From: JAEVLT01 sp044598425
GTDB taxonomy: Bacteria > Bacillota > Bacilli > Bacillales > Cytobacillaceae
Length of the DNA: 64,000 nt
Direction: 5' to 3'
NCBI GenBank assembly: GCA_044598425.1
Contig: CP172536.1
Location: 434,001-498,000, forward strand
Shown here: one piece after another, positions 18,033 through 25,918 of the stretch
How positions within the stretch are numbered: the stretch's first letter is position 1
How the letters are laid out: each line of letters opens with the position of its first letter
Notes under the pieces: generated by a model
Seen by the model: only the letters and a program-made list of their open reading frames with translations
What the model was told of the DNA's origin: nothing
Database searches by the model: none
Position numbers and translations under genes: made by a program

Positions 18033-18077
18033 CACTTCTGCCACAGGGATATGTCCCTGGCAGGGGTGTTTTTTTAT
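18033..18077 (+). terminator. Terminator after the structural operon
   Basis: A hairpin with core CAGGGA-TATG-TCCCTG (18044-18059), extended by CTGC/GCAG, is followed by GTGTTTTTTTAT. It lies between the last structural gene and the holin gene. Confidence 0.75.
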
Positions 18078-18108
18078 AAACATTTTTATTATGAAAGCGA
18101 GGTCTATT

Positions 18109-18549
18109 ATGAAAGCAGAAACGATATGGTCTTGGATTCAGATTTGTTTTGCCGCTATCGGCGGTTGGCTCGGATGGTTTTTGGGCGGCACGGACGGATT
18201 CCTTTACGCTCTTGTCGCCTTTGTGGTGATGGATTATATGACCGGCGTGCTGTGCGCCATCCTCGACAGAAAGCTTTCCAGCGAGATCGGCGCAAAGGGC
18301 ATCTTTAAAAAGGTGCTCATCTTCGTGCTGGTAGGCGTGGGGCATATACTCGATGAGCAGATACCGGGCGGTGCCGTAAGCCCAGTAGGAAGCGGGGTCA
18401 TCCGCACGGCAGTGGTCTTTTTCTATTTAAGCAACGAGGGCATTTCCATACTGGAAAACGCCGCGCACATCGGGCTGCCCGTCCCTCAGAAACTCAAAGA
18501 TATATTGGAACAGCTCCATGACCGTAGTGAAAAGGAGGATAACAAATGA
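18109..18549 (+). CDS. Phage holin
   Basis: A 146-aa membrane protein of the phage-lysis holin family (toxin secretion/phage lysis holin). Hydrophobic segments include FAAIGGWLGWFLGGTDG, YALVAFVVMDYMTGVLCAIL and KVLIFVLVGVGHIL. The MDYMTGVLCA motif with a following KLSSEIGAKGIFKK loop is typical of the family. ATG 18109 is preferred over ATG 18091 because GCGAGG lies 6 bases before it. It overlaps the amidase by 4 bases, forming the lysis cassette; it permeabilises the membrane to release the endolysin. Confidence 0.9.
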   Translation: MKAETIWSWIQICFAAIGGWLGWFLGGTDGFLYALVAFVVMDYMTGVLCAILDRKLSSEIGAKGIFKKVLIFVLVGVGHILDEQIPGGAVSPVGSGVIRTAVVFFYLSNEGISILENAAHIGLPVPQKLKDILEQLHDRSEKEDNK

Positions 18550-19247
18550 ACCTGCATAAACTATATCTCACCGAAAACGCCTGTTATAAGGCAGGCAAAA
18601 CAATCACGCCGAAGGGCATCATGGTGCACTCGACAGGAGTGAATAATCCATGGCTGAAGCGCTATGTTGGACCGGACGATGGCTTGCTTGGGAAAAACCA
18701 GAATAACAATCATTGGAACCAAGACAAACCAGATGGTCGGCAGGTCTGCGTTCACGGCTTTATCGGTAAATTGGCAGATGGAAGCATCGCCACTTATCAG
18801 ACACTTCCGTGGAATCACAGAGGTTGGCATGCGGGAGGCAGCGCCAATGATACACATATTGGATTTGAGATTTGCGAGGACAGCCTAACCGATGCCTCGT
18901 ATTTTAGTGCCGTTTACAACGAAGCTATTGAACTTTGCGTGTATCTTTGCAAGCTTTACGGTTTTACCGAGAAGGATATCATCGGCCACTATGAGGGATA
19001 CCAGAAAGGAATAGCCAGTAATCATGGAGATCCAAAAAACTGGTTTTCTAAGTATAGTAAAAGCATGGATACTTTTAGAGCCGATGTAAAGAGGGCTTTA
19101 GAAAATGAGATTAAGCCTTCAACACCGAAAACAAATAAGTACTATCGGGTTCAGATTGGGGCTTATTCCGTTAAAGCAAATGCCGAGGCACAACTTGCGA
19201 GGGCAAAAAAGGCAGGGTTTACTGACGCCTATATAAAATACGATTGA
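18546..19247 (+). CDS. N-acetylmuramoyl-L-alanine amidase (endolysin) with SPOR-like tail
   Basis: A 233-aa endolysin. The amidase_2 (PGRP-like) domain spans about residues 15-180. It has a zinc-ligand His in MVHSTG (His28), a WNHRGWHAGG loop and IGHYEG near 156. It cleaves the bond between MurNAc and L-alanine. The last ~35 residues (YYRVQIGAYSVKANAEAQLA and on) form a single SPOR-type repeat, likely a peptidoglycan-binding tail, and end abruptly at ...YIKYD. There is no signal peptide, so export depends on the holin. AAGGAGGATAAC precedes ATG 18546. Confidence 0.92.
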   Translation: MNLHKLYLTENACYKAGKTITPKGIMVHSTGVNNPWLKRYVGPDDGLLGKNQNNNHWNQDKPDGRQVCVHGFIGKLADGSIATYQTLPWNHRGWHAGGSANDTHIGFEICEDSLTDASYFSAVYNEAIELCVYLCKLYGFTEKDIIGHYEGYQKGIASNHGDPKNWFSKYSKSMDTFRADVKRALENEIKPSTPKTNKYYRVQIGAYSVKANAEAQLARAKKAGFTDAYIKYD

Positions 19248-19258
19248 TGATATGTATG

Positions 19259-19299
19259 GCTCGGGGGGTGTGAAAGCTCCTCGAGCTATTTTTTTATGC
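19259..19299 (+). terminator. Terminator after the lysis cassette
   Basis: The stem GCTCGGGGGG pairs with CTCCTCGAGC (with G-T wobbles) around TGTGAAAG, followed by TATTTTTTTA. It ends the holin-amidase transcript. Confidence 0.75.
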
Positions 19300-19379
19300 T
19301 CTTTTAGGGGGTTCGAACAGCACGGTTTTTTTGCATATAGGTGCAGGAGCCTTTCCTGCAGATTTGGAGGTCAGTCTAT

Positions 19380-19601
19380 ATGCAAATTACAAAAATTATA
19401 GATATGCCAAATGCGCCGTTCGTTTCAAAACGTAAGCCTTTGACGGAAGAGGAGCTTCAAAGGGAATTCGATTACTGGAGAGCAGAAAAGATACTCCAAC
19501 AGATGATGAAGAAAGGCCTAATTTCGGAAGCGGAATTCAACAAAATTATGGCTCTTAATCGCGAATCTTTCTCCCCTATGTTAGCACAGATAATGCCTTA
19601 A
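19380..19601 (+). CDS. SHOCT-like small protein upstream of recombinases
   Basis: A 73-aa protein with a C-terminal SHOCT-like helix-turn-helix pair (ILQQMMKKGLISEAEFNKIM). ATG 19380 has GGAGG 13 bases before it. Small proteins of this type commonly precede serine recombinase genes in clostridial prophages. A role as recombination accessory or directionality factor is only a guess from position. Confidence 0.6.
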   Translation: MQITKIIDMPNAPFVSKRKPLTEEELQREFDYWRAEKILQQMMKKGLISEAEFNKIMALNRESFSPMLAQIMP

Positions 19602-19663
19602 ATTCCTTGATATACAGGGTACTCAGAGGTAATATGTCACATACCCGAGGGGAGGTGAAAAGG

Positions 19664-21229
19664 GTGAGAAAGGTAACGAAAATATCATCAGATATGGCAT
19701 TTGCCCCCATGAAACCAAAACTGCGAGTTGCTGCTTATGCCCGAGTTTCTACAGACAGCGATGAACAGTTAGTCAGCCTTGAAACTCAAAAGAATCATTA
19801 TGAATCCTATATAAAGGCAAATCCGGAATGGGAGTTTGCAGGCATTTATTATGATGAAGGAATTACCGGTACGAAAAAAGAAAAGCGGACGGAACTGTTA
19901 CGGCTCATATCAGACTGTGAAAACAGGAAGATAGATTTTATTGTGACTAAGTCCATCAGCAGATTCGCAAGAAATACTACAGACTGCCTGGAATTTGTAA
20001 GAAAGCTGACGGATCTTGGAGTTTTCATATATTTTGAGAAAGAAAACATCAACACCGGGTCTATGGACAGTGAGCTTATGCTGACAATTCTGAGCAGCCT
20101 GGCCGAAAGCGAATCTATTTCAATTTCAGAGAACAATAAATGGTCCATTCTGAGGCGGTTTCGAAGCGGGACTTATAAGATTTCATATCCGCCTTATGGG
20201 TATGATTATGTGGATGGTCATATTGTCGTAAATAAAGAACAGGCAGAAGTTGTTAAGCGTATATTTTCTGAAGCCTTATCCGGGAAAGGAACCCAGAAAA
20301 TTGCCGAAGGCTTGAATGCTGATGGGATTGCTGCAAAGAGGGGAAATCACTGGACGGCTACTACCATTCGAGGCATTCTTGGCAACGAAAAATATATCGG
20401 TGATGTGATACTACAAAAAACCTATACGGATGAGCATTTTAACAGGCATTATAACTATGGCGAAAGGGATCGGTACCTAATTGAAAATCACCATGAGGCA
20501 ATTATCAGCAAAGAGGATTTCGAAGCTGTAGAAGAGGTTTTAAGACAACGTGGGAAAGAAAAAGGTGTTAAAAAAGGAAGCAGCAAATACCAAAACCGCT
20601 ATCCCCTTTCTGGAAAGATAAAGTGTTCTGAATGTGGGAGTACTTTTAAACGAAGAATTCATGGCAGCGGCAATGGCAAGTATATCGCCTGGTGCTGCTC
20701 CAAACATATTCACACCGTTACAGCGTGTTCGATGCGTTTTATTCGAGAGGATGCAATTTATCAGGCTTTTGTAGCCATGATCAATAAGCTCATCTTCGGG
20801 CATAAGATTGTTCTTAAACCATTATTACAAAGCTTAAGGGTGGTAAACTATTCAGATAATCTTGTTCAGATGCAGGAACTTGAAACGAAGATCGAAGATA
20901 ATAGGGAGCGGAGTCAGGTGCTGATGAGTCTTATGACAAAAGGATACCTGGAACCTGCTCTTTTTAATAAACAGAATAATGTACTACGTAAGGAAGCAGA
21001 AATGCTGAAAGACCAAAAAGAAGCTCTTTTCCGTTCAATCAACGGTGGAATGACTATGGTGGCAGAAGTAGAGCAGCTCTTAAAGTATGTCGCAAAGGCA
21101 GATTTAATTGATTGCTTTGATGAAAAACTATTTAACCACTATGTAGAAAAAATCATTGTTTTCTCACAGGCGGAGATAGGCTTCAAAATGAAATGCGGAA
21201 TTACACTCAAGGAAAGGCTGGTGAGATAA
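19664..21229 (+). CDS. Large serine recombinase, first of the prophage set
   Basis: A 521-aa large serine recombinase. The resolvase domain has RVAAYARVSTD with the nucleophile Ser29, and the KSISRFARNTTDCL segment near residue 105. The recombinase DNA-binding domain follows (PPYGYDYVDGHI and KYIGDVILQKTY). A zinc ribbon comes next, with KCSECGSTF and later cysteines, then a C-terminal coiled coil. GTG 19664 is chosen because GGGGAGGTG precedes it; earlier in-frame TTG and ATG exist. It probably integrates or excises the prophage with the two following genes. Confidence 0.9.
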   Translation: MRKVTKISSDMAFAPMKPKLRVAAYARVSTDSDEQLVSLETQKNHYESYIKANPEWEFAGIYYDEGITGTKKEKRTELLRLISDCENRKIDFIVTKSISRFARNTTDCLEFVRKLTDLGVFIYFEKENINTGSMDSELMLTILSSLAESESISISENNKWSILRRFRSGTYKISYPPYGYDYVDGHIVVNKEQAEVVKRIFSEALSGKGTQKIAEGLNADGIAAKRGNHWTATTIRGILGNEKYIGDVILQKTYTDEHFNRHYNYGERDRYLIENHHEAIISKEDFEAVEEVLRQRGKEKGVKKGSSKYQNRYPLSGKIKCSECGSTFKRRIHGSGNGKYIAWCCSKHIHTVTACSMRFIREDAIYQAFVAMINKLIFGHKIVLKPLLQSLRVVNYSDNLVQMQELETKIEDNRERSQVLMSLMTKGYLEPALFNKQNNVLRKEAEMLKDQKEALFRSINGGMTMVAEVEQLLKYVAKADLIDCFDEKLFNHYVEKIIVFSQAEIGFKMKCGITLKERLVR

Positions 21230-21661
21230 GTGGGTCATACACCTTACGGATATGTTATCCAAAATGGAAAGGCAGTCATCGATGAGATGAAGGCAGTACA
21301 GGTAAGAGATTTGTATCAAGCCTATCTTTCGGGACTTTCTTTAAGAGATGCTTCGAAAAAAGCAGGTATTAACTGCTACCATGCAACTGTTGCCAAAATG
21401 CTCACGAATAAGAAGTATCTTGGGGATGAGTACTATTCTCCGATTATCGACAAACACACTTTTGAACAGGCTCAGGCTGAAAGGTTAAGGCGAGCACAGA
21501 TACTTGGTAGAATACGAGAGCCCAAAATGAAAGAGGATGTATCCCAATCTCTAAATTTCACAGTCCCAACGCCAAAACAGCTTTATGACGATCCATTTAA
21601 ACAAGCAGAATATGCTTACAGTTTGATAGAAAGTGAGGTGACAACAGATGGCGATGACTAG
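21230..21661 (+). CDS. Recombinase DNA-binding domain protein lacking the catalytic domain
   Basis: A 143-aa protein that begins with HTPYGYVIQNGKAVI. It matches the start of the Recombinase DNA-binding domain of large serine recombinases and continues through LTNKKYLGDEYYSPIID to the end of that domain. It has no serine catalytic domain and no zinc ribbon. GTG 21230 immediately follows the stop of the upstream recombinase (TAAGTG). It overlaps the next recombinase by 14 bases. Because it is maintained as an intact overlapping frame it is probably a functional partner and not debris, but this is inference. Confidence 0.7.
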   Translation: MGHTPYGYVIQNGKAVIDEMKAVQVRDLYQAYLSGLSLRDASKKAGINCYHATVAKMLTNKKYLGDEYYSPIIDKHTFEQAQAERLRRAQILGRIREPKMKEDVSQSLNFTVPTPKQLYDDPFKQAEYAYSLIESEVTTDGDD

Positions 21662-23219
21662 AAATGTTACAGTAATACCGGCACGTACCCGTATTGGAAA
21701 TAACATAAAAACCGAAACCAGACCGAAGCTTCGTGTCGCTGCTTACTGCCGTGTATCTACTGACAGCGATGAACAGGCTACCAGCTATGAGGTGCAGGTT
21801 GAGCATTACACGAACTACATTAAAAATAATCCCGAATGGGAGCTGGCCGGAATATTTGCGGATGATGGAATTTCGGGAACAAATACCAAAAAGCGTGAGG
21901 AATTTAACCGCATGATTGAAGAATGTATGGAAGGCAAAATCGATATGATTATAACCAAATCCATCAGCCGATTTGCCAGAAATACGCTGGATTGTTTGAA
22001 ATATATCCGGCAGCTAAAAGAAAAAAACATTCCCGTTTTCTTTGAAAAAGAGAACATTAATACAATGGAATCCAAAGGTGAGATAATGCTGACCATTATG
22101 GCATCATTAGCCCAGCAGGAAAGCCAATCCCTAAGCCAAAACGTAAAACTTGGCATTCAGTACCGTTACCAGCAGGGGGAAATACAAGTCAATCACAAGA
22201 GGTTCTTAGGCTACACGAAAGACGAAAATAAACGGCTGGTTATTGTTCCTGAAGAAGCAGAAGTAGTAAAGCGTATCTACCGTGAGTACCTTGAAGGGGC
22301 AAGCCTTCTGCAGATAGCACGAGGTCTGGAAGCTGACGGAATTCTTACCGCAGCTAATAAACCAAAGTGGAGACCGGAAACACTGAGGAAGATACTGCAA
22401 AATGAAAAGTATATCGGTGATGCCTTACTACAAAAGACTTATACGGTTGACTTCCTCTCGAAAAAACGGGTTGTCAATAACGGCATTGTTCCTCAGTATT
22501 ATGTGGAAAACAGCCATGACCCCATTATCCCGCGTGAAATTTTCATGCAGGTGCAGGAGGAAATGGTGCGTAGGGCTAATTTGCAGGCTGGGAAAAGCGG
22601 CAAAAGACGAGTCTATAGCAGCAAGTACGCATTGTCCAGTATCGTGTATTGCGGAGAGTGCGGAGATATTTACCGTCGTGTGCATTGGAACAACAGAGGA
22701 TGCAAATCCATCGTTTGGAGATGTGTCAGCCGCCTTGAGGAAAAGGGATCTGATTGTTCCTCTCGGACTATTAATGAGACTACCTTACAAGAGACTGTAG
22801 TGAAGGCAATTAATGAAGTTTTAGGAAGTAAAAATACCTTCCTCACAGTTCTGCAGGAGAATATTGCTGCGGTTTTAAATGAGGATAATGATCAGACTAT
22901 TCAAGAGATAGAAATCAGGCTAAATGAGCTGCAGCAAGAGCTTCTCCGACTGGTAAATGCAAAAGCAGACTATCAAAAAGTGGCGGATGAGATTTACCGT
23001 CTGCGCGAACTCAAGCAGAACATACTGGCAGAGAATGCCGAGCGAGAAGGAAAGCGGGAGCGCATCGCAGATATGACTGAGTTTTTGAATGAACAGTCCA
23101 ATGAGCTGGAGGAATATGATGAGCAGTTAGTAAGGAGACTTATTGAAAAGATAACAGTATTTGATGAAAAACTAGCTGTTGAATTTAAGTCAGGAGTTGA
23201 ACTCGATATAGAGATATAA
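21648..23219 (+). CDS. Large serine recombinase, third of the prophage set
   Basis: A 523-aa large serine recombinase. The resolvase domain has LRVAAYCRVSTD with Ser37, followed by KSISRFARNTLDCL. The DNA-binding recombinase domain begins with HKRFLGYTKDE and includes NEKYIGDALLQKTY. The zinc ribbon is CGECGDIYRR with later cysteines, and a long C-terminal coiled coil follows (LNELQQELLRLVNAKADYQKV). It shares its organisation with the recombinase at 19664 but is clearly diverged. It is the last gene of the prophage, so an attachment site should lie near 23.2-23.4 kb. Confidence 0.9.
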   Translation: MAMTRNVTVIPARTRIGNNIKTETRPKLRVAAYCRVSTDSDEQATSYEVQVEHYTNYIKNNPEWELAGIFADDGISGTNTKKREEFNRMIEECMEGKIDMIITKSISRFARNTLDCLKYIRQLKEKNIPVFFEKENINTMESKGEIMLTIMASLAQQESQSLSQNVKLGIQYRYQQGEIQVNHKRFLGYTKDENKRLVIVPEEAEVVKRIYREYLEGASLLQIARGLEADGILTAANKPKWRPETLRKILQNEKYIGDALLQKTYTVDFLSKKRVVNNGIVPQYYVENSHDPIIPREIFMQVQEEMVRRANLQAGKSGKRRVYSSKYALSSIVYCGECGDIYRRVHWNNRGCKSIVWRCVSRLEEKGSDCSSRTINETTLQETVVKAINEVLGSKNTFLTVLQENIAAVLNEDNDQTIQEIEIRLNELQQELLRLVNAKADYQKVADEIYRLRELKQNILAENAEREGKRERIADMTEFLNEQSNELEEYDEQLVRRLIEKITVFDEKLAVEFKSGVELDIEI

Positions 23220-23234
23220 ATATAAATAAGAAAT

Positions 23235-23274
23235 AACCGCCAATTAAGGGATTAATATCCCATTTAGCGGTTTT
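23235..23274 (+). terminator. Terminator after recombinase operon
   Basis: Outer stem AACCGC/GCGGTT encloses an inner GGGAT/ATCCC stem and is followed by TTTTATAATTTTAT. It marks the right end of the prophage transcription unit. Confidence 0.7.
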
Positions 23275-23369
23275 ATAATTTTATACAAATGTATGAACAA
23301 ATATATAGACTAAAGAATAATTGAAATGTATAATTATGGTAGCAAATCTAGCCGGTTGAGGTGAGAAGT

Positions 23370-23774
23370 ATGGACATAAAAATAGATAGTTTAATACCTT
23401 TTGATACATTACGAACTGATTTGGAACATGTTTTTTCTGTAGTAGAAAAGAACGGTAAAGTCGTTCTTCTTAAGGATAATAAGCCTGCTTATATTGTGCT
23501 GAAATACGATGCGGAGAATATGGATGCTGTAAATATACCAGAAAAACATGCTAACTATACACTTCAAGAAGCTATGAAGATAGTGTTATCAGAGATTGAA
23601 AATAAAACTATGCACGCATCTGAGCTAGCAGATGAAATATATAAACGTAGGTTGTATTTGCAGAAAAACGGAAAGAAAGCACAGTATACACAGATTAGAG
23701 CTAGGTGTGGGCATTATCCGGATATGTTTGAAGCATTGCCAGGAAACCGTATAAGATTAAAAGATAAAGTTTAG
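23370..23774 (+). CDS. Phd/YefM-like antitoxin domain fused to a HARE-HTH-like domain
   Basis: A 134-aa protein with two parts. Residues ~1-50 resemble the Phd/YefM antitoxin fold (helix, then VVEKNGKVVLLKDNKPAYIVL). Residues ~65-134 resemble a HARE-HTH/winged-helix module (YTLQEAMKIVLSEI, ASELADEIYKRRLY, RIRLKD end). ATG 23370 follows GAGGTG; GTG 23361 lacks spacing. No classical Doc or RelE toxin gene is adjacent, so it may act as a stand-alone DNA-binding regulator. The domain calls come from pattern reading only. Confidence 0.6.
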   Translation: MDIKIDSLIPFDTLRTDLEHVFSVVEKNGKVVLLKDNKPAYIVLKYDAENMDAVNIPEKHANYTLQEAMKIVLSEIENKTMHASELADEIYKRRLYLQKNGKKAQYTQIRARCGHYPDMFEALPGNRIRLKDKV

Positions 23775-23811
23775 TCCTAAGTATGAGGATAAATTATGGA
23801 AAGGTGATAAT

Positions 23812-23913
23812 ATGGCGGAACATTTACTTGTAACAATAGGAATAACACGATTTAGTGATTCAGAAAGGCATCTTATTCCTTTTGTAAATGATATACAAGA
23901 TCCAAAGGAGTGA
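23812..23913 (+). CDS. Putative 33-aa small protein
   Basis: A short frame from ATG 23812 to TGA 23911-23913 with AAAGGTGA 5 bases upstream. It encodes MAEHLLVTIGITRFSD and continues to a charged end. The N terminus looks like the first beta strand of a longer protein, so it could be a truncated gene. It sits between the Phd-like gene and the next frame, whose ribosome site overlaps its last codons. Confidence 0.4.
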   Translation: MAEHLLVTIGITRFSDSERHLIPFVNDIQDPKE

Positions 23914-23918
23914 TATTC

Positions 23919-24215
23919 TTGATTAAAGCGAATGATATATGTGATATGAATCATGTAAAATCTATTCTAGACGACATAAGTATTTATGTCAAAGCTTATG
24001 AAGACCAAATTGGAGAACTTCCAGAGGATGTCATAGAAAATATAACATTTCAGATCTGCGAGATAGAGGAATTCATTATTGGGAGGCAGCAAATAAATTC
24101 GTCAAACCTAGCTGATGCTGATTTACGAATGATGTTATATTGGAGATATATAGATGGTAAATGCAGCTTTTTAAACCTGATCAAGGAGTTAAAAAAATAT
24201 GAAGGAGAGGTTTGA
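23919..24215 (+). CDS. Unrecognised 98-aa acidic helical protein
   Basis: A 98-aa mostly helical acidic protein starting at TTG 23919, 8 bases after AAAGGAG. It is not recognised. It contains a long helix pair (VKSILDDISIYVKAYEDQIGEL) and later LADADLRMMLYWRYIDGK. It overlaps the start of the SEC-C gene by 17 bases, so the two are probably co-translated and may act together. Confidence 0.55.
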   Translation: MIKANDICDMNHVKSILDDISIYVKAYEDQIGELPEDVIENITFQICEIEEFIIGRQQINSSNLADADLRMMLYWRYIDGKCSFLNLIKELKKYEGEV

Positions 24216-25263
24216 AAAATCAGCGGACCTATGTTTATGTGGAAGCGGATTGCCATATGACCAATGCTGTAAAAAGAAAATAAATATTAATCAAAATGAA
24301 TCAATACATAAGATGTTCATGGATGAACTTGATAAAAAACGAAGGCACTATAAGCGTATTTGCTTACACCCTCAAAAAGATATGTGCAACAATAAAATTC
24401 ACGCTCACACAATTTCACAGGAAGCCGTACTATCTCTGATTGCGGAAAACGGTGAAGTATTAATGCCCGTTGTTCATGGACCAACAAATAAGTTTGTAAT
24501 GGAACGAGTTGGAATTGAAGCCAAGGCGACTAAGTTTTATTGTTTTTGCCACTATCACGATGCGATTTTTAGTCCAATTGATCAGCGCGCTGTTGTACTT
24601 AATGAACAGACCTTTTTCTTATATGCTTACAGAACATTCGCATCAACATATTATAAAGTAATGCGAGAACTTGATTGCTATAAAGCACTAAGGGAAAAAT
24701 ATGACATGACATGTAACCCATTAGCAATTCTATTTTATGTACAAACCGAAAATAGCTTGCGTGCACTCAACTGGTATAAAAATAAATTTGATGATGCCTT
24801 ACTTACTAATAATTACGATGTTTTAGAAAGTACGGCGATAACTCTAGAATATAAAGTATATTTTGCAGCAGCGACATGCTTTTGCCCAAAATTTGATGTA
24901 TTTGGAAATCCTATAGTTCATGGAGAATTTGATTTACCAATGCTCTATATTTCTGTTATTCCAGATGAAAACCACACCATGCTTATATTTTCGTGGTTTA
25001 AAGAAGACCATTATGTATATAGTTTTTTCGATAAGCAATTAAAAATGGCCCCAACAAGATTGATATTAAAGTATTTAAATAACTTGCTACCATTAAATTG
25101 CGAAAATATGACAGTAGGACCATCGCTTTGGAATAAATGGAGTTCTGCGGCTAAAGAAGATTTTGTGAATGTTGCGTACAATTATATGCTAAATGAGGCT
25201 TATAAGAATGTTACTAAAACATATTACGAGGACAGAGCATATAATTTATTTATGAAAATATAG
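24199..25263 (+). CDS. SEC-C metal-binding motif protein
   Basis: A 354-aa protein with an N-terminal SEC-C zinc motif (LCLCGSGLPYDQCC; Cys12, Cys14, Cys23, Cys24). The SEC-C motif is known from the SecA C terminus and many stand-alone proteins. The rest is not recognised. It contains CFCHYHDAIFSPID near residue 113 (further Cys/His that could bind metal). A C-terminal helical part follows. No membrane segment is seen. Such SEC-C proteins are frequent in accessory and defence-related regions, but no function can be assigned here. Confidence 0.65.
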   Translation: MKERFEKSADLCLCGSGLPYDQCCKKKININQNESIHKMFMDELDKKRRHYKRICLHPQKDMCNNKIHAHTISQEAVLSLIAENGEVLMPVVHGPTNKFVMERVGIEAKATKFYCFCHYHDAIFSPIDQRAVVLNEQTFFLYAYRTFASTYYKVMRELDCYKALREKYDMTCNPLAILFYVQTENSLRALNWYKNKFDDALLTNNYDVLESTAITLEYKVYFAAATCFCPKFDVFGNPIVHGEFDLPMLYISVIPDENHTMLIFSWFKEDHYVYSFFDKQLKMAPTRLILKYLNNLLPLNCENMTVGPSLWNKWSSAAKEDFVNVAYNYMLNEAYKNVTKTYYEDRAYNLFMKI

Positions 25264-25315
25264 CTTGTCTATCTAATTATATACATTGCTATAATTAGTA
25301 TGCCCTCCCGTGACT

Positions 25316-25343
25316 TTTTTCAATCGTAATGGTCAGGTATAAT
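25316..25343 (+). promoter_or_regulatory. Possible promoter for the HTH gene
   Basis: A perfect TATAAT at 25338-25343 is 16 bases after a weak TTTTTC. It lies 42 bases before ATG 25386 and after an AT-rich gap of about 50 bases. Confidence 0.4.
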
Positions 25344-25385
25344 ATATGCATTTTATTTATTAATAAAGTGAAGGAGGTGAAACGT

Positions 25386-25712
25386 ATGGCTAAATATACG
25401 GATGAAGATATTAGAGGTATGCAAAAGATTACAATCAAAGTTGCAGCTGATTATCTTGGAATCTCTCCTAATATGCTAACACTCGGTATGAGAAACAATC
25501 TGCTACCAATCGGTTTTGCTGTACATAATGAGGATCGTTATAGAGATAGCTGGACATATACCATTGTCCCGGAACGTCTGATAGCTTATAACCACGGTAG
25601 GATTAACGAAGTTCAAGTTCAAAATATTGAGAAGAACTTAAATACCATTATTGCTCAATTCGAAGAAATGAAACGTGACCTGCTTTTTCTATTAAGCGAA
25701 AAAGAAGAATAG
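25386..25712 (+). CDS. Helix-turn-helix domain protein
   Basis: A 108-aa protein with an N-terminal MerR/excisionase-like HTH. The pattern KITIKVAADYLGISPNMLTL followed by GMRNNLLPIGFAV (residues ~15-47) is like small DNA-binding proteins of mobile elements. The second half is a charged coiled coil. ATG 25386 follows AAGGAGGTGAAACGT. It precedes a protein with further HTH-like repeats and may regulate it. Confidence 0.65.
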   Translation: MAKYTDEDIRGMQKITIKVAADYLGISPNMLTLGMRNNLLPIGFAVHNEDRYRDSWTYTIVPERLIAYNHGRINEVQVQNIEKNLNTIIAQFEEMKRDLLFLLSEKEE

Positions 25713-25918
25713 GAGGGATAAAGCAATTTGATGCCATTATTAGGAGAGTCCCCAAAGAGGAGAATATCGAAAACGTTGCTGAATTGAACCCGATGGACAG
25801 CCAAGCAATTGAAACATCACAGGCAGCAGTTAAGCAAGAAGTTCCGCCGCCAGCATCCCAAAATACTACAGAGTCCATTTTGTTGCCGGTATCTACGGCA
25901 GGAAAGGAGGAAAGAGAG

